NCBI RefSeq assembly: GCF_009873495.1 | Contig: NZ_CP046703.1 | Coordinates: 496,001 to 560,000 of the forward strand | Reading direction: 5' to 3' | Source: Nostoc sp. ATCC 53789 | Lineage (GTDB): Bacteria > Cyanobacteriota > Cyanobacteriia > Cyanobacteriales > Nostocaceae | Length of the DNA stretch: 64,000 nucleotides | Shown: positions 25,461 through 35,200 of the stretch, piece after piece | Layout: every line of letters starts with the position of its first letter | Numbering within the stretch: the stretch's first letter is position 1 | Notes under the pieces: generated by a model | Database searches by the model: none | The model's input: the letters and a program-made list of their open reading frames with translations, nothing else | What the model was told of the DNA's origin: nothing | Position numbers and translations under genes: made by a program

Positions 25461-26582
25461 AGTAGCTAGGCACAATTAAATATAAGACGCTCAAGGGCAT
25501 ATTCCCCCTTTACGCTTCTAGCTTCCATGCCATCAATAATTGCCATAGCCAAATCGTAGTTATTGTCAAACATTTGTCCAGCAATTTCATGAGTTTTTAG
25601 TTGATGCCACTCTTCCTCTATCCGATTCATTTCGGAACAATAAGGTGGTAAAAAGAAAACGAATAATCCTTTTTCCTGCCACTCAAGCCATTTTTGTTTT
25701 GCTTTCTTACTGGTATGTAAGGAACCATTATCGTGAACAATAACACTGATGCGACCAGTTTCAACTAAAGTGTTTTGTGCCTTAGCTGCAACCCAATCCA
25801 TAACCTCGATGTAGCGTTTTGTTTTGAACCCACCTTGAACCAAGGCATATTCAAAACTGACTTGGGGTTGCCATAAACCCAAAATACTAATGCGACCACC
25901 ACGGCTACCAACTTGTGCCATTTGTTTTTGGCTACCGATACGACTGTAACTATAGCTAACGGGACTCCAACGACAACACCCAGACTCATCAAGATACTTA
26001 AGCTCGACATAACCCTCTACTGCCGCTTGCTTTAAGGTATCTAGGTCTGCTTGCTTAATTCGTCGTTTTTCTGGGTCTTGTTTTCTCTTATGAGTATGGC
26101 GGGTGCGTTTCCATTTCCACTTTTTTTTGAGCAAACGTCGCAAACGAGACGGACTCAATTGCACATTTCTATCTTGAGCCAATTTTTCTGATAACTGCAA
26201 ACTGTTATAAGTACGGGGCTCTACCTCTAAGCAATCCTCTAAATATGCTAAGTCTGCCTCAAGCCATTTGCACTTTGCTCCTCGCCCGGAAGTTTCCCAC
26301 AGTCCTCCCAAACCCTTATTTTCCCAACGCCTCAGTGTTGCTCGTACCGTATGTTCGTGACACTCAAAAATTTTAGCTATCGCTGGTACATTCCATCCTT
26401 GGGCATTTAATCGAATTATGTGGGCACGCTCTCGTGTCCGTTGAGGAACTGTTGTCGCTGACCGTAACTCCAAAAGCGTCAAATCTTCTAAATCTGTTAA
26501 TCTAACTCGCAATGGAGCAGACATCTCGTAGAACCTATTTTTTAGACCTTCTCTATCTTATATTTAATTGTAACCACCTACT
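25461..26582 (-). mobile_element. IS630-family insertion sequence, complete
   Basis: 1122 bp with inverted ends AGTAGCTAGGCACAATTAAA / (reverse complement of the right end) AGTAGGTGGTTACAATTAAA, both continuing TATAAG. TA dinucleotides flank it (25459-25460, 26583-26584), the target of this family. It encloses one intact transposase gene on the minus strand. Confidence 0.88.
25466..26524 (-). CDS. IS630-family transposase
   Basis: 352-aa transposase. The N-terminal half carries two helix-turn-helix segments (about residues 25-75 'RERAHIIRLNAQGWNVPAIAKIF' type, and 108-135) for end binding. The C-terminal DDE_3 domain has Asp179 (KYLDESG), Asp265 (VIVHDNGSLH) and Glu303/Glu304 (EMNRIEEEW), the DDE triad of the IS630/Tc1 group. 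The reading frame is uninterrupted and not split by a frameshift as in some relatives. The stop lies 5 bp inside the left end. Probably active, and its ends resemble those of the MITE at 10154-10407. Confidence 0.95.
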   Translation of the reverse strand: MSAPLRVRLTDLEDLTLLELRSATTVPQRTRERAHIIRLNAQGWNVPAIAKIFECHEHTVRATLRRWENKGLGGLWETSGRGAKCKWLEADLAYLEDCLEVEPRTYNSLQLSEKLAQDRNVQLSPSRLRRLLKKKWKWKRTRHTHKRKQDPEKRRIKQADLDTLKQAAVEGYVELKYLDESGCCRWSPVSYSYSRIGSQKQMAQVGSRGGRISILGLWQPQVSFEYALVQGGFKTKRYIEVMDWVAAKAQNTLVETGRISVIVHDNGSLHTSKKAKQKWLEWQEKGLFVFFLPPYCSEMNRIEEEWHQLKTHEIAGQMFDNNYDLAMAIIDGMEARSVKGEYALERLIFNCA

Positions 26583-26642
26583 TATGTACTCATTAATTAA
26601 TATCTGAAACTATTTAATAATAAATCAAACTATTAAATAAAC

Positions 26643-26669
26643 TTAGCACTCAAGGCTTGCTAGTGCTAA
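26643..26669. promoter_or_regulatory. CIRCE-like operator 1
   Basis: TTAGCACTC-N9-TAGTGCTAA. The HrcA operator CIRCE is TTAGCACTC-N9-GAGTGCTAA, so only the first base of the right arm differs and the 9-nt spacer is conserved. Located about 190 bp before the gene at 26859. Confidence 0.6.
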
Positions 26670-26697
26670 TTTCCAACTGAACTTTAATACCTATGAT

Positions 26698-26724
26698 TTA
26701 GCACTCAAGGCTAGCTAGTGCTAA
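26698..26724. promoter_or_regulatory. CIRCE-like operator 2
   Basis: Second TTAGCACTC-N9-TAGTGCTAA, 55 bp after the first, with the same right-arm change. The surrounding 55-bp units are also similar (ACCTATGA follows both), so the pair arose by tandem duplication. Confidence 0.6.
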
Positions 26725-26802
26725 TTTTTTATTTAATTTTAACACCTATGACATAAACCAAAAATCTACTTGTTATAGATGCTTAAGTTAGGTTAAAAGT
26801 AT

Positions 26803-26808
26803 TATAAT
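26803..26808 (+). promoter_or_regulatory. Predicted -10 box
   Basis: TATAAT 51 bp before the start at 26859 and about 80 bp downstream of the second CIRCE-like site. No clear -35 at ideal spacing. Confidence 0.4.
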
Positions 26809-26858
26809 AGAGAAAAAGTAAAGCTTCCTGCAAGTAATTTATAACTCGGAGTACTAGC

Positions 26859-27209
26859 ATGAAATACACTTTTGATATTGTAGGAGTATCTCCACTTTTG
26901 CAGTTTTTTAATCACCAACAGCAAAATGAGCAAAAACCACCCCACCAAGGTGTGGAATATCTGGGGATGTATACGTGTACACTAGATACCTTTCTAGAAT
27001 CGGTAGAATCCGTTCCAGCCAAGTGGGATTGGAATCTAGATCAAGTGGTAGATACCGTGATTCAGTTTTGGCTGAACAACTCAGATAGTATTAGTTATTG
27101 GAAAGTACGCTTAAGTAATGCTGGTAAAGATAATTTACTAGTCGCAAGATTAGCGGATATAAACGCCTTACAAGCTGAATTTGAATCCCTTCTAGATAAG
27201 AAGTGGTGA
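26859..27209 (+). CDS. Hypothetical 116-aa protein behind CIRCE-like sites
   Basis: Not recognised. 116 aa, soluble and acidic, no membrane segment. Features are an N-terminal 'YTFDIVGVSPLLQFFNHQQQNEQ', a Trp-rich middle (KWDWNLDQVVDTVIQFWLNNSD) and a C-terminal helix 'LADINALQAEFESLLDKKW'. The ATG at 26859 has a good SD (CGGAG, 26847-26850) and a TATAAT upstream, so it is very probably real. The two CIRCE-like operators upstream suggest heat-shock (HrcA) control, which would be unusual for a non-chaperone. It is convergent with the ATP-grasp gene. It could be a small stress protein, but this is inference from the operators. Confidence 0.7.
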   Translation: MKYTFDIVGVSPLLQFFNHQQQNEQKPPHQGVEYLGMYTCTLDTFLESVESVPAKWDWNLDQVVDTVIQFWLNNSDSISYWKVRLSNAGKDNLLVARLADINALQAEFESLLDKKW

Positions 27210-27382
27210 ATAGATAGCTAGATATAGGACTCATATTTGATTTTTGAAAAACTTAGTACAACTCAACAATCCTTCTTGCCTCTTGACTGTCAACGTAAGT
27301 AAGTATGACTACGCCACGCTACGCTAACAAAAATCAAAGCGGATTTCTATGAGAGTAGAAATTACTGTGCTTCCAAGCAAAA

Positions 27383-28393
27383 TTAATGCTTTTCTTTGTT
27401 ATTTTCGTTTTCAAGTATTTTCAGAATTTTGAGATATAGATTTTCTACTCTTTTGGTCTGAACTTCACCAAATGATGCGTAGTGACTTAAGCTAGGAGCG
27501 CCATTTACTTCAAGGATTGTATAATCTACTATTGGTGAGGTTATATCACTAGCAAGAATGTCCACACCTGCTAATCTCAGTTGCATATCTTTTGTAATAC
27601 TTACTGCGAGTTTTTGAAAATCAGGATGAATGCTTTCTGTAAAATCTACTGCCTCGCCTCCAGTCGATAAATTTGCATTGTCTAAAAGATATACAATATT
27701 ATTTTTAGGTATCACACTACTAAAATTTAGCTTCCGTCTTCGCAAGTTTTTTTTAATTCTGTAATCTTCAAAATCTATAATTTCTTTTCTACCATTTTTG
27801 CTAAAATTTTCTTGCTTCTGTTGCATAAGTTCTAAAACATTAGACTGACCATCCCCGGTTATAAATAGGGGAATTCTTTGATATGCCGAAACTACTTCAT
27901 CATCAAGTACTACAATTCTATAATCATTGCCACTATAAAATCGTTCAACAATAAAGCCTGAGACTTTTTGCAAGATTTTCTTGGCTATTTGATAGTATTC
28001 TTGCTTGTTATAAACCTTGGTAACAAATATTCCTTGACTGAGATTAATTGGCTTGACAATTACAGGAAATCCCAACTCCTTAGCATAATAGAATCCTTGT
28101 TCTATATTTCTAATATCAGCTATTTCTCTGCACAATTCTTCACTGAAAAATGTTTTTCCTTCGGTAACTTTGTAGCCAAAATTATTCAAAAAAAAGCTGG
28201 AAACACTTTTATCTTTTGCTATTGCTGTTGAACCCGAAGAATTAATACTAAATCTGGTATTCCTAAAAAAAGTTTTATTCCCATTTTTAAAGGTAATCAG
28301 TCCCACAAAGGTGCATTCTGGATCTACTAAAACTACTGCTCCTATTTCCTCTGCTACTTTTTGAATGATTGATGTTACAAATGGTGTTTCCAT
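27383..28393 (-). CDS. ATP-grasp ligase related to cyanophycin synthetase
   Basis: 336-aa stand-alone ATP-grasp protein. Residues about 105-320 match the ATP-grasp of cyanophycin synthetase CphA: 'LGFPVIVKPINLSQGIFV' (ATP-binding Lys and loop), 'GFIVERFYSGNDYRIVVLDDEVVSAYQRIP', 'FITGDGQSNVLELM', 'NLSTGGEAVDFTESIHPDFQKLA' and the metal/ATP end 'LEVNGAPSLSHYASFG'. The Mur-ligase half of CphA is absent, and the N-terminal about 100 residues are a short unrelated or diverged domain. It is therefore an orphan amide or peptide ligase using a carboxylate and an amine, in the style of CphA or RimK. Substrate unknown. No RiPP precursor or peptidase is recognisable next to it. Monocistronic, convergent with the 116-aa gene. 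Confidence 0.78.
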   Translation of the reverse strand: METPFVTSIIQKVAEEIGAVVLVDPECTFVGLITFKNGNKTFFRNTRFSINSSGSTAIAKDKSVSSFFLNNFGYKVTEGKTFFSEELCREIADIRNIEQGFYYAKELGFPVIVKPINLSQGIFVTKVYNKQEYYQIAKKILQKVSGFIVERFYSGNDYRIVVLDDEVVSAYQRIPLFITGDGQSNVLELMQQKQENFSKNGRKEIIDFEDYRIKKNLRRRKLNFSSVIPKNNIVYLLDNANLSTGGEAVDFTESIHPDFQKLAVSITKDMQLRLAGVDILASDITSPIVDYTILEVNGAPSLSHYASFGEVQTKRVENLYLKILKILENENNKEKH

Positions 28394-28693
28394 TATGATA
28401 ACTATAATTTTATCGGGGGAACATTAATATTATTCTCAAATGAGCTTTTGATAGTCTCTTTTAAGACACTAGCATTAAGTTTACCACTGATACTGATTTT
28501 CCTTCTGCGTATGCAAACAAATCATGAAAACTCAATATTTGGTAAACCTTCTGCTTGAAGATTTTTTGATGCTGAAAACAGTTGCAAATTAAGGCTTTGA
28601 GATTCATTGCTACCTGAAAATTACAACTTAGTTGGTCTAAAATTTAGCGCTAAGTGTTGACAACTTATTAATAATCGAATAACAAGGTGGCAG
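28394..28693. other. Intergenic between ATP-grasp gene and 78-aa gene
   Basis: AT-rich divergent spacer. Nothing beyond promoter-like A/T tracts was identified. Confidence 0.4.
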
Positions 28694-28735
28694 CAGCATA
28701 AAAAAAAAAGCGTTAGTGCATTCCTACTTAGAAAC
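28694..28735 (-). terminator. Hairpin with T10 tract on the minus strand
   Basis: Reading the minus strand: GCGTTAATTAGT, a loop of about 16 nt, ACTAACGC, then ten T-like bases (A10 on plus at 28700-28709). The stem has a 2-nt bulge. It points away from the 78-aa gene, so no annotated gene explains it. Confidence 0.4.
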
Positions 28736-28777
28736 TAATTAACGCCCTTCATTAAACTTCATACGGATAACATCATT

Positions 28778-29014
28778 ATGCCAGAAAATACGGTTAACCA
28801 AGCTTCTAAATCAGACAATCAGCCTATTGCTTATAAAGAACGCCTCAATTCTTGGGCGATCGCTCGTCAGCTTCCTAATACCCAACGGGAAATTGTTGCT
28901 CGCTTCCGCAGTCGTTCTGATGCCGATGGCTATATGCGACACCTCCCCCAGGAAATACCAAATGCTTCATATATGGTTGTTTTTGATTGCCAACGCGAAG
29001 CATCTGTGATTTAA
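28778..29014 (+). CDS. Small conserved-looking hypothetical protein, 78 aa
   Basis: 78-aa soluble protein with ATG start. The N-terminal 20 residues are polar; the rest reads 'WAIARQLPNTQREIVARFRSRSDADGYMRHLPQEIPNASYMVVFDCQ', which looks like an alpha/beta fold of two strands and two helices. Codon usage resembles neighbours (HIP1 site within the gene). Overlapping alternative frames are worse. Followed by a terminator-like hairpin. Function unknown. Confidence 0.65.
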   Translation: MPENTVNQASKSDNQPIAYKERLNSWAIARQLPNTQREIVARFRSRSDADGYMRHLPQEIPNASYMVVFDCQREASVI

Positions 29015-29154
29015 AGTACAAATTTCGGCAATAGACCTATTTTGAAAATAGGGAACAGAGAAAGAAATTTTCGTTCTAGATTGTGTTTGCGTAGGGGGTG
29101 CTTTGTCCTTACTCTGTTCATTAGTATCTTTTTACATTCTTGTGGTGAAAAAGG

Positions 29155-29190
29155 AAGGGTTAAGGGGAAAATCCAATCCCTTTAACCCTT
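29155..29190 (+). terminator. Hairpin downstream of the 78-aa gene
   Basis: AAGGGTTAAGGG faces CCCTTTAACCCTT (one bulged base) around about 10 nt, followed 15 nt later by CTTTTTG. Plausible terminator. Confidence 0.5.
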
Positions 29191-29557
29191 GCTCTTAATG
29201 TATCTTTTTGCCCGCAAAAAAATTAAAAATGTGTAGGTGTAGTTCGTCGAAAGCGAACAGCACTCACTACAAACTAATTTCAATAAGCAGTTTTCCTTTG
29301 CATAAAGTACAAAGTTACTGGTTTAGAGGCAGGGGACAGGAGGCAAGAGGTAGAAACTCTTTATATATGATGCGTGAATTCTGCATTGTGTACCTCACTT
29401 ACTGGCAATCCACTGTATTTATTACATTACTTAATTTCCTTTGATTATTCTCGCCTACTTAATTAATTAGAAGCAGAAGTTATTAAAATTTTTTACCATT
29501 ATATTAAACCTCATCTATGTTGAAACCTAGAGTTTTTTAAAAAATATATTTATTGAT

Positions 29558-29639
29558 GTAGGTTGGGTGGAGTGAAACGCAACCCAACATTACCACCTTA
29601 TTTAGGTTGGGTTACGCGATCGCTGCACCCAACCTACAA
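29558..29639. repeat. GTTGGGT...ACCCAAC dispersed hairpin repeat, copy 2
   Basis: GTAGGTTGGGTGGAGTGAAA-CGCAACCCAACA ... AGGTTGGGTTACGC ... CACCCAACCTACAA, same arrangement as 7019-7093. Confidence 0.78.
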
Positions 29640-29793
29640 AACTACAAAACTACACTTGGTCTTTCCTGTCAATGCCTAACTCATAATTACTTAAAAAAAT
29701 CCGTAATTGCCCCCTTGCTATTGATATTTTAAATTACTTAAAAGTAAAGGTTAGTGTGATAAGCCCTGAAAGAAAGTGCTTGAGGGTTAATAA

Positions 29794-32700
29794 GTGGTCA
29801 AACAGTGCCGATATCACTGGTTAAAAGCTGTAATATTTTTCCACAAAGAAAAATTACTAGCTTTATTGCTAGGGATCTTCTTCTCAATCTCTGTAGTTTT
29901 ACTCTGCCAGCAACTTTCAATTCAGACTCCAAGGTTATTAACACAAGTAGTATTGATTACAGGGTTATTGGTTGTCACGCTGACATTACCAATCTGTTTA
30001 GTCCTGGTGATAAAAGCAATAAATCAGGATTTAACTCACAAGATTTTTGAACAGAAACAAATAGAACTTGCCCTTCGTTGCAGCGAGAAGCGTCTGCACC
30101 AGTTACTGGAAACTGTCAAAGTCATCCCTTGGGAATTAGACTTGAAAACTGGTCGATTTACCTACGTTGGGCCGCAAGCAGTAGACTTGCTAAATTATGC
30201 GATCGCAGAATGGTACGAGAAAAATTTTTGGTACAATCATCTGCATCCAGACGATCGGGAAAAATCCGTTCGTTTTCGTCAAGAAGCAACTGCTAGGTGC
30301 GAGAATCACGAATTAGAATACCGGATGCTAGCAGCCGATGGGCGAGTTGTTTGGCTGCGAGACGTTGTTAGGGTAGTTGAAACAGCAGAAACTCCTACTA
30401 CGCTGAAGGGGTTTATGTTTGACATTAGTGATTTAAAGCAGATTGAAGAAACCTTGAGGCTGAAGGAGAGGGCACTTGCTGCTACCAATAATGGAATTAT
30501 CATTGCCGATGCTAGACTTCCCTATAATCCAGTAATTTACGTCAACTGCGCCTTTGAACAAATAACAGGTTACAGCGCTACTGATGTGATTGGGCAAAAC
30601 TGTAGATTTTTGCAACGCGCAGATATACAGCAATCAGGACTCAATGAACTGCGCTCATCTATTCAAGCTGGAACAAGTTGTAAAGTTATTCTCCGTAAAT
30701 ATCGCAAAGATGGTATCTTATTCTGGAATGAATTGGGTATTTCTCCTATTGATGACGAAAATGGGAAGTTAAGCCACTTTATTGGAATTCAGACAGATAT
30801 TAGCCACCGCAAGGAAGCTGAAGCCAGCCTGCATCAGCAAGCTCTCACTTTTGAAAACATGAATGATGGCGTAATTATCACAAATTTAACCGGAAATATT
30901 ATTGACTGGAATCCTGCTGCCCAAAGCATGTTTGGTTATACTAAAGCTGAGATTTTGGCTAAACATATCAGTATTTTGCATCAACCGGAAGTAGCCGCAA
31001 CATTAAGCACTAAAATTCTCGAAACAGTCAACCAGCAAGGACGCTGGTCAGGGGAAATACACTTTCTTGGTAAAGATGGCAGTGAGAGAATTTGCGAAAC
31101 AACTGTAGTCCCTTTACAGGATGAACAGGGAAAAACTGTTGCCACTGTTGGCATAAATCAAGATATTACCGAAAACAAACGAGCTAAAGAAGCATTGCAA
31201 CGCCAATTGCATCGCACCCTACTACTTGAACAAATTACTCAAGAAATTCGTCAAAGTCTTGATACCAGCAAAATCTTTGAGACAGCTGCTACCCAAATTG
31301 GACAAGCGTTTAAAGTTGATCGCTGTCTGATCCATTCTTATGTTTGCGACCCCATTCCGAAAATTCCTTTAGTAGCACAGTATAATACACTTTCTAGTCC
31401 CTGCTCAGTGTTGGGATTGGAAGTTCCCATGACTAATAATCCCCATGCAGAGAAGATGATGGCACAAGAAACTGCGATCGCCTCTCCTGATGTGTATGCC
31501 GATCCTTTACTTAAGGCGGCCGAACCTATCTGCCGAAAAATTAAACTGAAGTCTATGCTGTCAATCCGCACCTCCTATCAAGGAGAACCCAATGGTGCGA
31601 TCGGATTACATCAGTGCAGCTATTTTCGCCAGTGGACACCAGACGAAATCGAATTACTAGAAGCAGTAGCGGCTCAACTGGGTATTGCTCTAGCACAGGC
31701 TCACTTACTGGAACAAGAAACCCGCCGACGGGAAGAACTTACCTTGAAAAACTTTGCTTTGGAGCAGGCAAAACGTCAGGCTGAAGCCGCAAATCGGGCA
31801 AAAAGTGAGTTTTTAGCAATGATGAGCCACGAAATTCGGACTCCAATGAATGCTGTTATTGGTATGACCGATCTTCTGCTGGATACTGACCTCACCCCGC
31901 AACAGCAAGACTTTGTAGAAACAGTTCGCAGTAGCGGAGATGCTTTGCTCACCATCATCAACGACATTCTAGATTTCTCCAAAATTGAGTCGGGAAAGCT
32001 GGAATTAGAAGAACAGCCTTTTGATTTGAGAGCTTGTGTAGAACAGGCTATTTCTCTATTAGCCCCGAAAGCTGCCCAAAAAGATATCGAACTAGTTTAC
32101 CTAATCCAACCGCAAGTTCCGACTCAGATCGTTGGCGATATGACACGTCTGCGCCAAGTCTTAATGAATCTCCTCAACAACGCCATTAAGTTTACTGAAT
32201 ATGGAGAAGTGTTACTCTCTGTTGAACTGGGGGCTGGAGATTCAGGGAAGCAGGGGGAAAATTCCTCTCCTCTGCACCCTTCCCCCGTTCGGCTACGCTC
32301 ACGGCAAGCCTGCTCCTCTGCCTCTTCTGAGTCCCCAATCCAAATTCAATTTGCCATCAAAGATACAGGTATTGGCATCACACCAGAGAAAATAGAGCGG
32401 TTATTTCATCCCTTCACTCAGGCTGATGTCTCCATGACTCGACGATATGGCGGCACAGGGCTAGGGCTAGTCATTAGCAAGCGGCTTAGTAAGATGATGG
32501 GGGGCACTCTTTGGGTGGAAAGCCAAGGGATTGTTGGTGGCAATCCTAGCCCTAGATGGAAAAGTAGAAAATCATTATCATCTCCTTATTCTTCCCAAGG
32601 TTCAACATTCTACTTCACCATTACTGCCCAAGTGCCTGCTGTTCCAGAAGGTGAACTTAGTAATTCGTCGATGCAGCTTCAGGGAAAGCGCCTGTTGATT

Positions 32701-33936
32701 GTGGATGACAATCTGACTAACTGTCAAATTATCAGCTTGCAAGCAGAATCTTGGAAAATGGAAACTTATGCTGCCAAATCTGCGAAAGAAGCGTTAGCTC
32801 AACTTGCTCAGGGAACACAGTTTGACATTGCCATTTTAGATATGGAAATGCCAGCAATGGATGGCATAACCCTAGCTCGTCAAATCCGCAGGCAATCTGG
32901 TTGTCAAAATCTACCTTTAGTGATTCTTACTTCTTTAGGTAGAGGAGAAACATTCTCTGACTTTGGTGATCTCGATGTTGCCTTTTTGAGCAAACCCATC
33001 AAACAGTCTCAACTCTACGATGTTATGACCCGTGTTTTAGGAAATCAGCCAAGCCAAGCGAGTATTTATGATTTTCCCTTGGTTGATCGGCATTTGGCCT
33101 ATCCACTGCCATTAAGGATTCTTTTGGCAGAAGATACGGTTGTCAATCAGAAAGTTGCCTTACTGATGCTACAGAAAATAGGTTATTCAGCTGATGTCGT
33201 AACTAATGGGGTAGAAGTACTCAAGGCTTTGCAAAAACAGCCTTATGACCTAGTGTTGATGGATGTCCACATGCCAGAAATGGATGGTTTAGAAACAGCT
33301 CGGAGAATCTGTCAAGAATGGGAAGTTGGTTTTCGTCCGCATATCATTGCGATAACTGCCAATGCGATGCGAGGCGATCGCGAAATTTGTCTTGCTGCTG
33401 GTATTAATGACTACATTAGCAAACCGATTCAGCTTCAAAAATTAGCTCAGGCACTCAGCAAATGCCCACGCCAAAGAAGTCTTGAAGTCACTTCCATAGT
33501 CAAACAAGATCGAGCGATGTACTTAGAATTGCAACCTTGGCAAAATATTCTCCAAGAAGGGCAAAACCAGACATTAAAAAGTGCCAAAATTGATGCCAAA
33601 ATTCTCCAATCCTTACGGGATATCGTCAGAGGCGATCGTGTTGTATTTGCTGAACTAATTAAGTGTTATCTTACAGAGACACCGAGACTGGTACAAGATA
33701 TTAGCACTGCGATCGCAAATCGGGATACCCAGACTATATGGAAGGTAGCCCATCAACTGAAGTCTAGCAGTGCCTCTATTGGAGCGATCGCTTTAGCACA
33801 GCTTTGCAAGGTTTTAGAAGCACAGGGACGGAGCAGTGAATTAGAAAACACCGTAGAATTACTCCCGCAGTTATGCCAGGAATATGAACAAGTTAAAACT
33901 GCGTTAGAAAAAGAACTTGCGAAGGAAATACCATGA
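29794..33936 (+). CDS. Hybrid histidine kinase with LOV photosensor, two receivers and HPt
   Basis: 1380 aa, GTG start. Two TM segments (about residues 20-40 and 52-75), then PAS (about 95-220) and a PAS of LOV type (about 225-345). The LOV domain holds '[16 protein letters not shown]' with photoactive Cys270, plus '[22 protein letters not shown]'. A third PAS (about 350-465), a GAF (about 490-640), HisKA with His679 (MSHEIRTP), HATPase_c ('NNAIKF', 'DTGIGI', 'GGTGLGL'), receiver 1 (Asp1016), receiver 2 (Asp1157) and an HPt (His1320, 'HQLKSSS') follow. The layout implies a blue-light-sensing phosphorelay. About 35 extra residues (807-850) sit between the N-box and DTGIGI and look repeat-derived. 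The stop overlaps the ATG of the next gene by 4 nt, so translation is coupled to the diguanylate cyclase. Confidence 0.9.
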   Translation: MVKQCRYHWLKAVIFFHKEKLLALLLGIFFSISVVLLCQQLSIQTPRLLTQVVLITGLLVVTLTLPICLVLVIKAINQDLTHKIFEQKQIELALRCSEKRLHQLLETVKVIPWELDLKTGRFTYVGPQAVDLLNYAIAEWYEKNFWYNHLHPDDREKSVRFRQEATARCENHELEYRMLAADGRVVWLRDVVRVVETAETPTTLKGFMFDISDLKQIEETLRLKERALAATNNGIIIADARLPYNPVIYVNCAFEQITGYSATDVIGQNCRFLQRADIQQSGLNELRSSIQAGTSCKVILRKYRKDGILFWNELGISPIDDENGKLSHFIGIQTDISHRKEAEASLHQQALTFENMNDGVIITNLTGNIIDWNPAAQSMFGYTKAEILAKHISILHQPEVAATLSTKILETVNQQGRWSGEIHFLGKDGSERICETTVVPLQDEQGKTVATVGINQDITENKRAKEALQRQLHRTLLLEQITQEIRQSLDTSKIFETAATQIGQAFKVDRCLIHSYVCDPIPKIPLVAQYNTLSSPCSVLGLEVPMTNNPHAEKMMAQETAIASPDVYADPLLKAAEPICRKIKLKSMLSIRTSYQGEPNGAIGLHQCSYFRQWTPDEIELLEAVAAQLGIALAQAHLLEQETRRREELTLKNFALEQAKRQAEAANRAKSEFLAMMSHEIRTPMNAVIGMTDLLLDTDLTPQQQDFVETVRSSGDALLTIINDILDFSKIESGKLELEEQPFDLRACVEQAISLLAPKAAQKDIELVYLIQPQVPTQIVGDMTRLRQVLMNLLNNAIKFTEYGEVLLSVELGAGDSGKQGENSSPLHPSPVRLRSRQACSSASSESPIQIQFAIKDTGIGITPEKIERLFHPFTQADVSMTRRYGGTGLGLVISKRLSKMMGGTLWVESQGIVGGNPSPRWKSRKSLSSPYSSQGSTFYFTITAQVPAVPEGELSNSSMQLQGKRLLIVDDNLTNCQIISLQAESWKMETYAAKSAKEALAQLAQGTQFDIAILDMEMPAMDGITLARQIRRQSGCQNLPLVILTSLGRGETFSDFGDLDVAFLSKPIKQSQLYDVMTRVLGNQPSQASIYDFPLVDRHLAYPLPLRILLAEDTVVNQKVALLMLQKIGYSADVVTNGVEVLKALQKQPYDLVLMDVHMPEMDGLETARRICQEWEVGFRPHIIAITANAMRGDREICLAAGINDYISKPIQLQKLAQALSKCPRQRSLEVTSIVKQDRAMYLELQPWQNILQEGQNQTLKSAKIDAKILQSLRDIVRGDRVVFAELIKCYLTETPRLVQDISTAIANRDTQTIWKVAHQLKSSSASIGAIALAQLCKVLEAQGRSSELENTVELLPQLCQEYEQVKTALEKELAKEIP

Positions 33937-34901
33937 CAGCTACTGCTCAAGAAAGCCAATCTTTAGTTCTAATTGTTGATGATGAGCCTTTTATCCGGAT
34001 GATACTTCGGCATTTCTTGGAGCGGGAAGGCTATAAAATAGCGGAAGCTCAAAATGGCAGAGAGGCTTTAACTGCTTTTAAAGAACTGCGCCCTGACATA
34101 ATACTTCTTGATGCCATCATGCCGGATATGGATGGGTTCGAGTGTTGCACTAACTTAGAACTTCTTGATTGCAGCAAGCACACTCCAGTTTTAATGATTA
34201 CAGGACTTGAGGATCAAGAGTCAGTTGACCGGGCATTTGCAGTGGGAGCAATGGACTATGTTACCAAACCGATTCACTGGCCAGTTTTGCGACAACGGGT
34301 AAAACGCTTGATTCAGCAATCTCAGTTACAACGAAAACTGGAAACCGTTAATTTGGAATTACAGCGATTAGCTACTATTGATGGATTAACTCAAATAGCT
34401 AACCGCCGACGCTTTGAAGAGTATTTTAACCAAGAATGGCAGCGTCTAAAACGGGATCAACGGCCTCTTTCCCTGATTCTTTGCGACGTTGATTTCTTCA
34501 AATTATATAACGATACTTATGGGCATCGAGTAGGCGATCGCTGTCTTCAAGAAATTGCTAAGGCCATCAAATATATTATTAAACGTCCCGGAGATTTAGT
34601 TGCCCGTTATGGTGGGGAAGAATTTGCTGTGATTTTACCTAACACAGACACCGAAGGGGCGACTCATGTTGCCAAGAAAATTTGCCATACTGTCCGAACA
34701 TTAGCAATACCTCATGAAAATTCCCAAGTTAGTCCTCATGTAACCATTAGTGTCGGGTTTACGACAGAAATTCCTCAGTCAGATTCTGACTTGGAAGAAA
34801 TGATTGCCGCAGCAGATCGGGCATTGTATCAAGCAAAGGCAGCAGGACGCGATCGCTTTGTACAAAATATTCTACTACCCAAAAATAAAAATTTCCGCTA
34901 G
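33933..34901 (+). CDS. Response regulator with GGDEF output (diguanylate cyclase)
   Basis: 322 aa, PleD-like but with one receiver. The receiver (residues 10-125) has 'VDDEP', phospho-acceptor Asp in '[13 protein letters not shown]' and 'YVTKPIH'. The GGDEF domain (about 150-315) has the active-site GGEEF at 227-231 and an intact inhibitory site RPGD (218-221). It should make c-di-GMP from two GTP and be product-inhibited. It begins within the stop codon of the LOV hybrid kinase (ATGA), so the kinase is the likely phosphate donor through its HPt. Output would be light-dependent c-di-GMP control of behaviours such as motility or aggregation. The coupling is inference; the domains are seen directly. 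Confidence 0.93.
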   Translation: MTATAQESQSLVLIVDDEPFIRMILRHFLEREGYKIAEAQNGREALTAFKELRPDIILLDAIMPDMDGFECCTNLELLDCSKHTPVLMITGLEDQESVDRAFAVGAMDYVTKPIHWPVLRQRVKRLIQQSQLQRKLETVNLELQRLATIDGLTQIANRRRFEEYFNQEWQRLKRDQRPLSLILCDVDFFKLYNDTYGHRVGDRCLQEIAKAIKYIIKRPGDLVARYGGEEFAVILPNTDTEGATHVAKKICHTVRTLAIPHENSQVSPHVTISVGFTTEIPQSDSDLEEMIAAADRALYQAKAAGRDRFVQNILLPKNKNFR

Positions 34902-34920
34902 TGCGCCAAACTGTCAGGCA

Positions 34921-34987
34921 GGGGAGTGTGGGGAGTGTGGGGAGTGTGGGAAGTGTGGGAAGTGTGGGAAGTGTGGGAAGTGTGGGA
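34921..34987. repeat. 9-bp tandem repeat (GTGTGGGGA / GTGTGGGAA)
   Basis: About seven units: first GTGTGGGGA, then GTGTGGGAA. Same unit as the palindromic array at 23239-23326. Lies 20 bp after the diguanylate cyclase gene; followed by three HIP1-type sites within about 60 bp. Confidence 0.85.
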
Positions 34988-35200
34988 TTTGTAAAGTAGT
35001 GCGATCGCGGCTTGATTCATTAGAAAAGCGATCGCGGTTCCGTATGAGCGATCGCTAGATTAATCCCTAACCACAGGGATTGATTCTGACAATTATATTT
35101 GTTGCAGTACTTTAAAGATTGCAGTGCTAGCCCCCTCATCCCGACGTTCTTAAAAGATAAAAAGAATTGCTCTACTGTAGTATTAGAAGAAACTAAAGCT

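Larger units (their letters stand above)
29015..29793. other. Long spacer before the LOV kinase gene
   Basis: 779 bp holding a hairpin at 29155-29190 and the GTTGGGT repeat copy 2 at 29558-29639. Otherwise AT-rich, no gene. Confidence 0.5.

Noticed and set aside
29208..29444. 78-codon frame before the LOV kinase
   Set aside because: No SD, mixed spacer composition, overlaps nothing conserved.
34804..35058. 84-codon frame with repeated GECGKCGKC
   Set aside because: Shadow of the diguanylate cyclase end plus the 9-bp repeat; looks metallothionein-like only by repeat composition.
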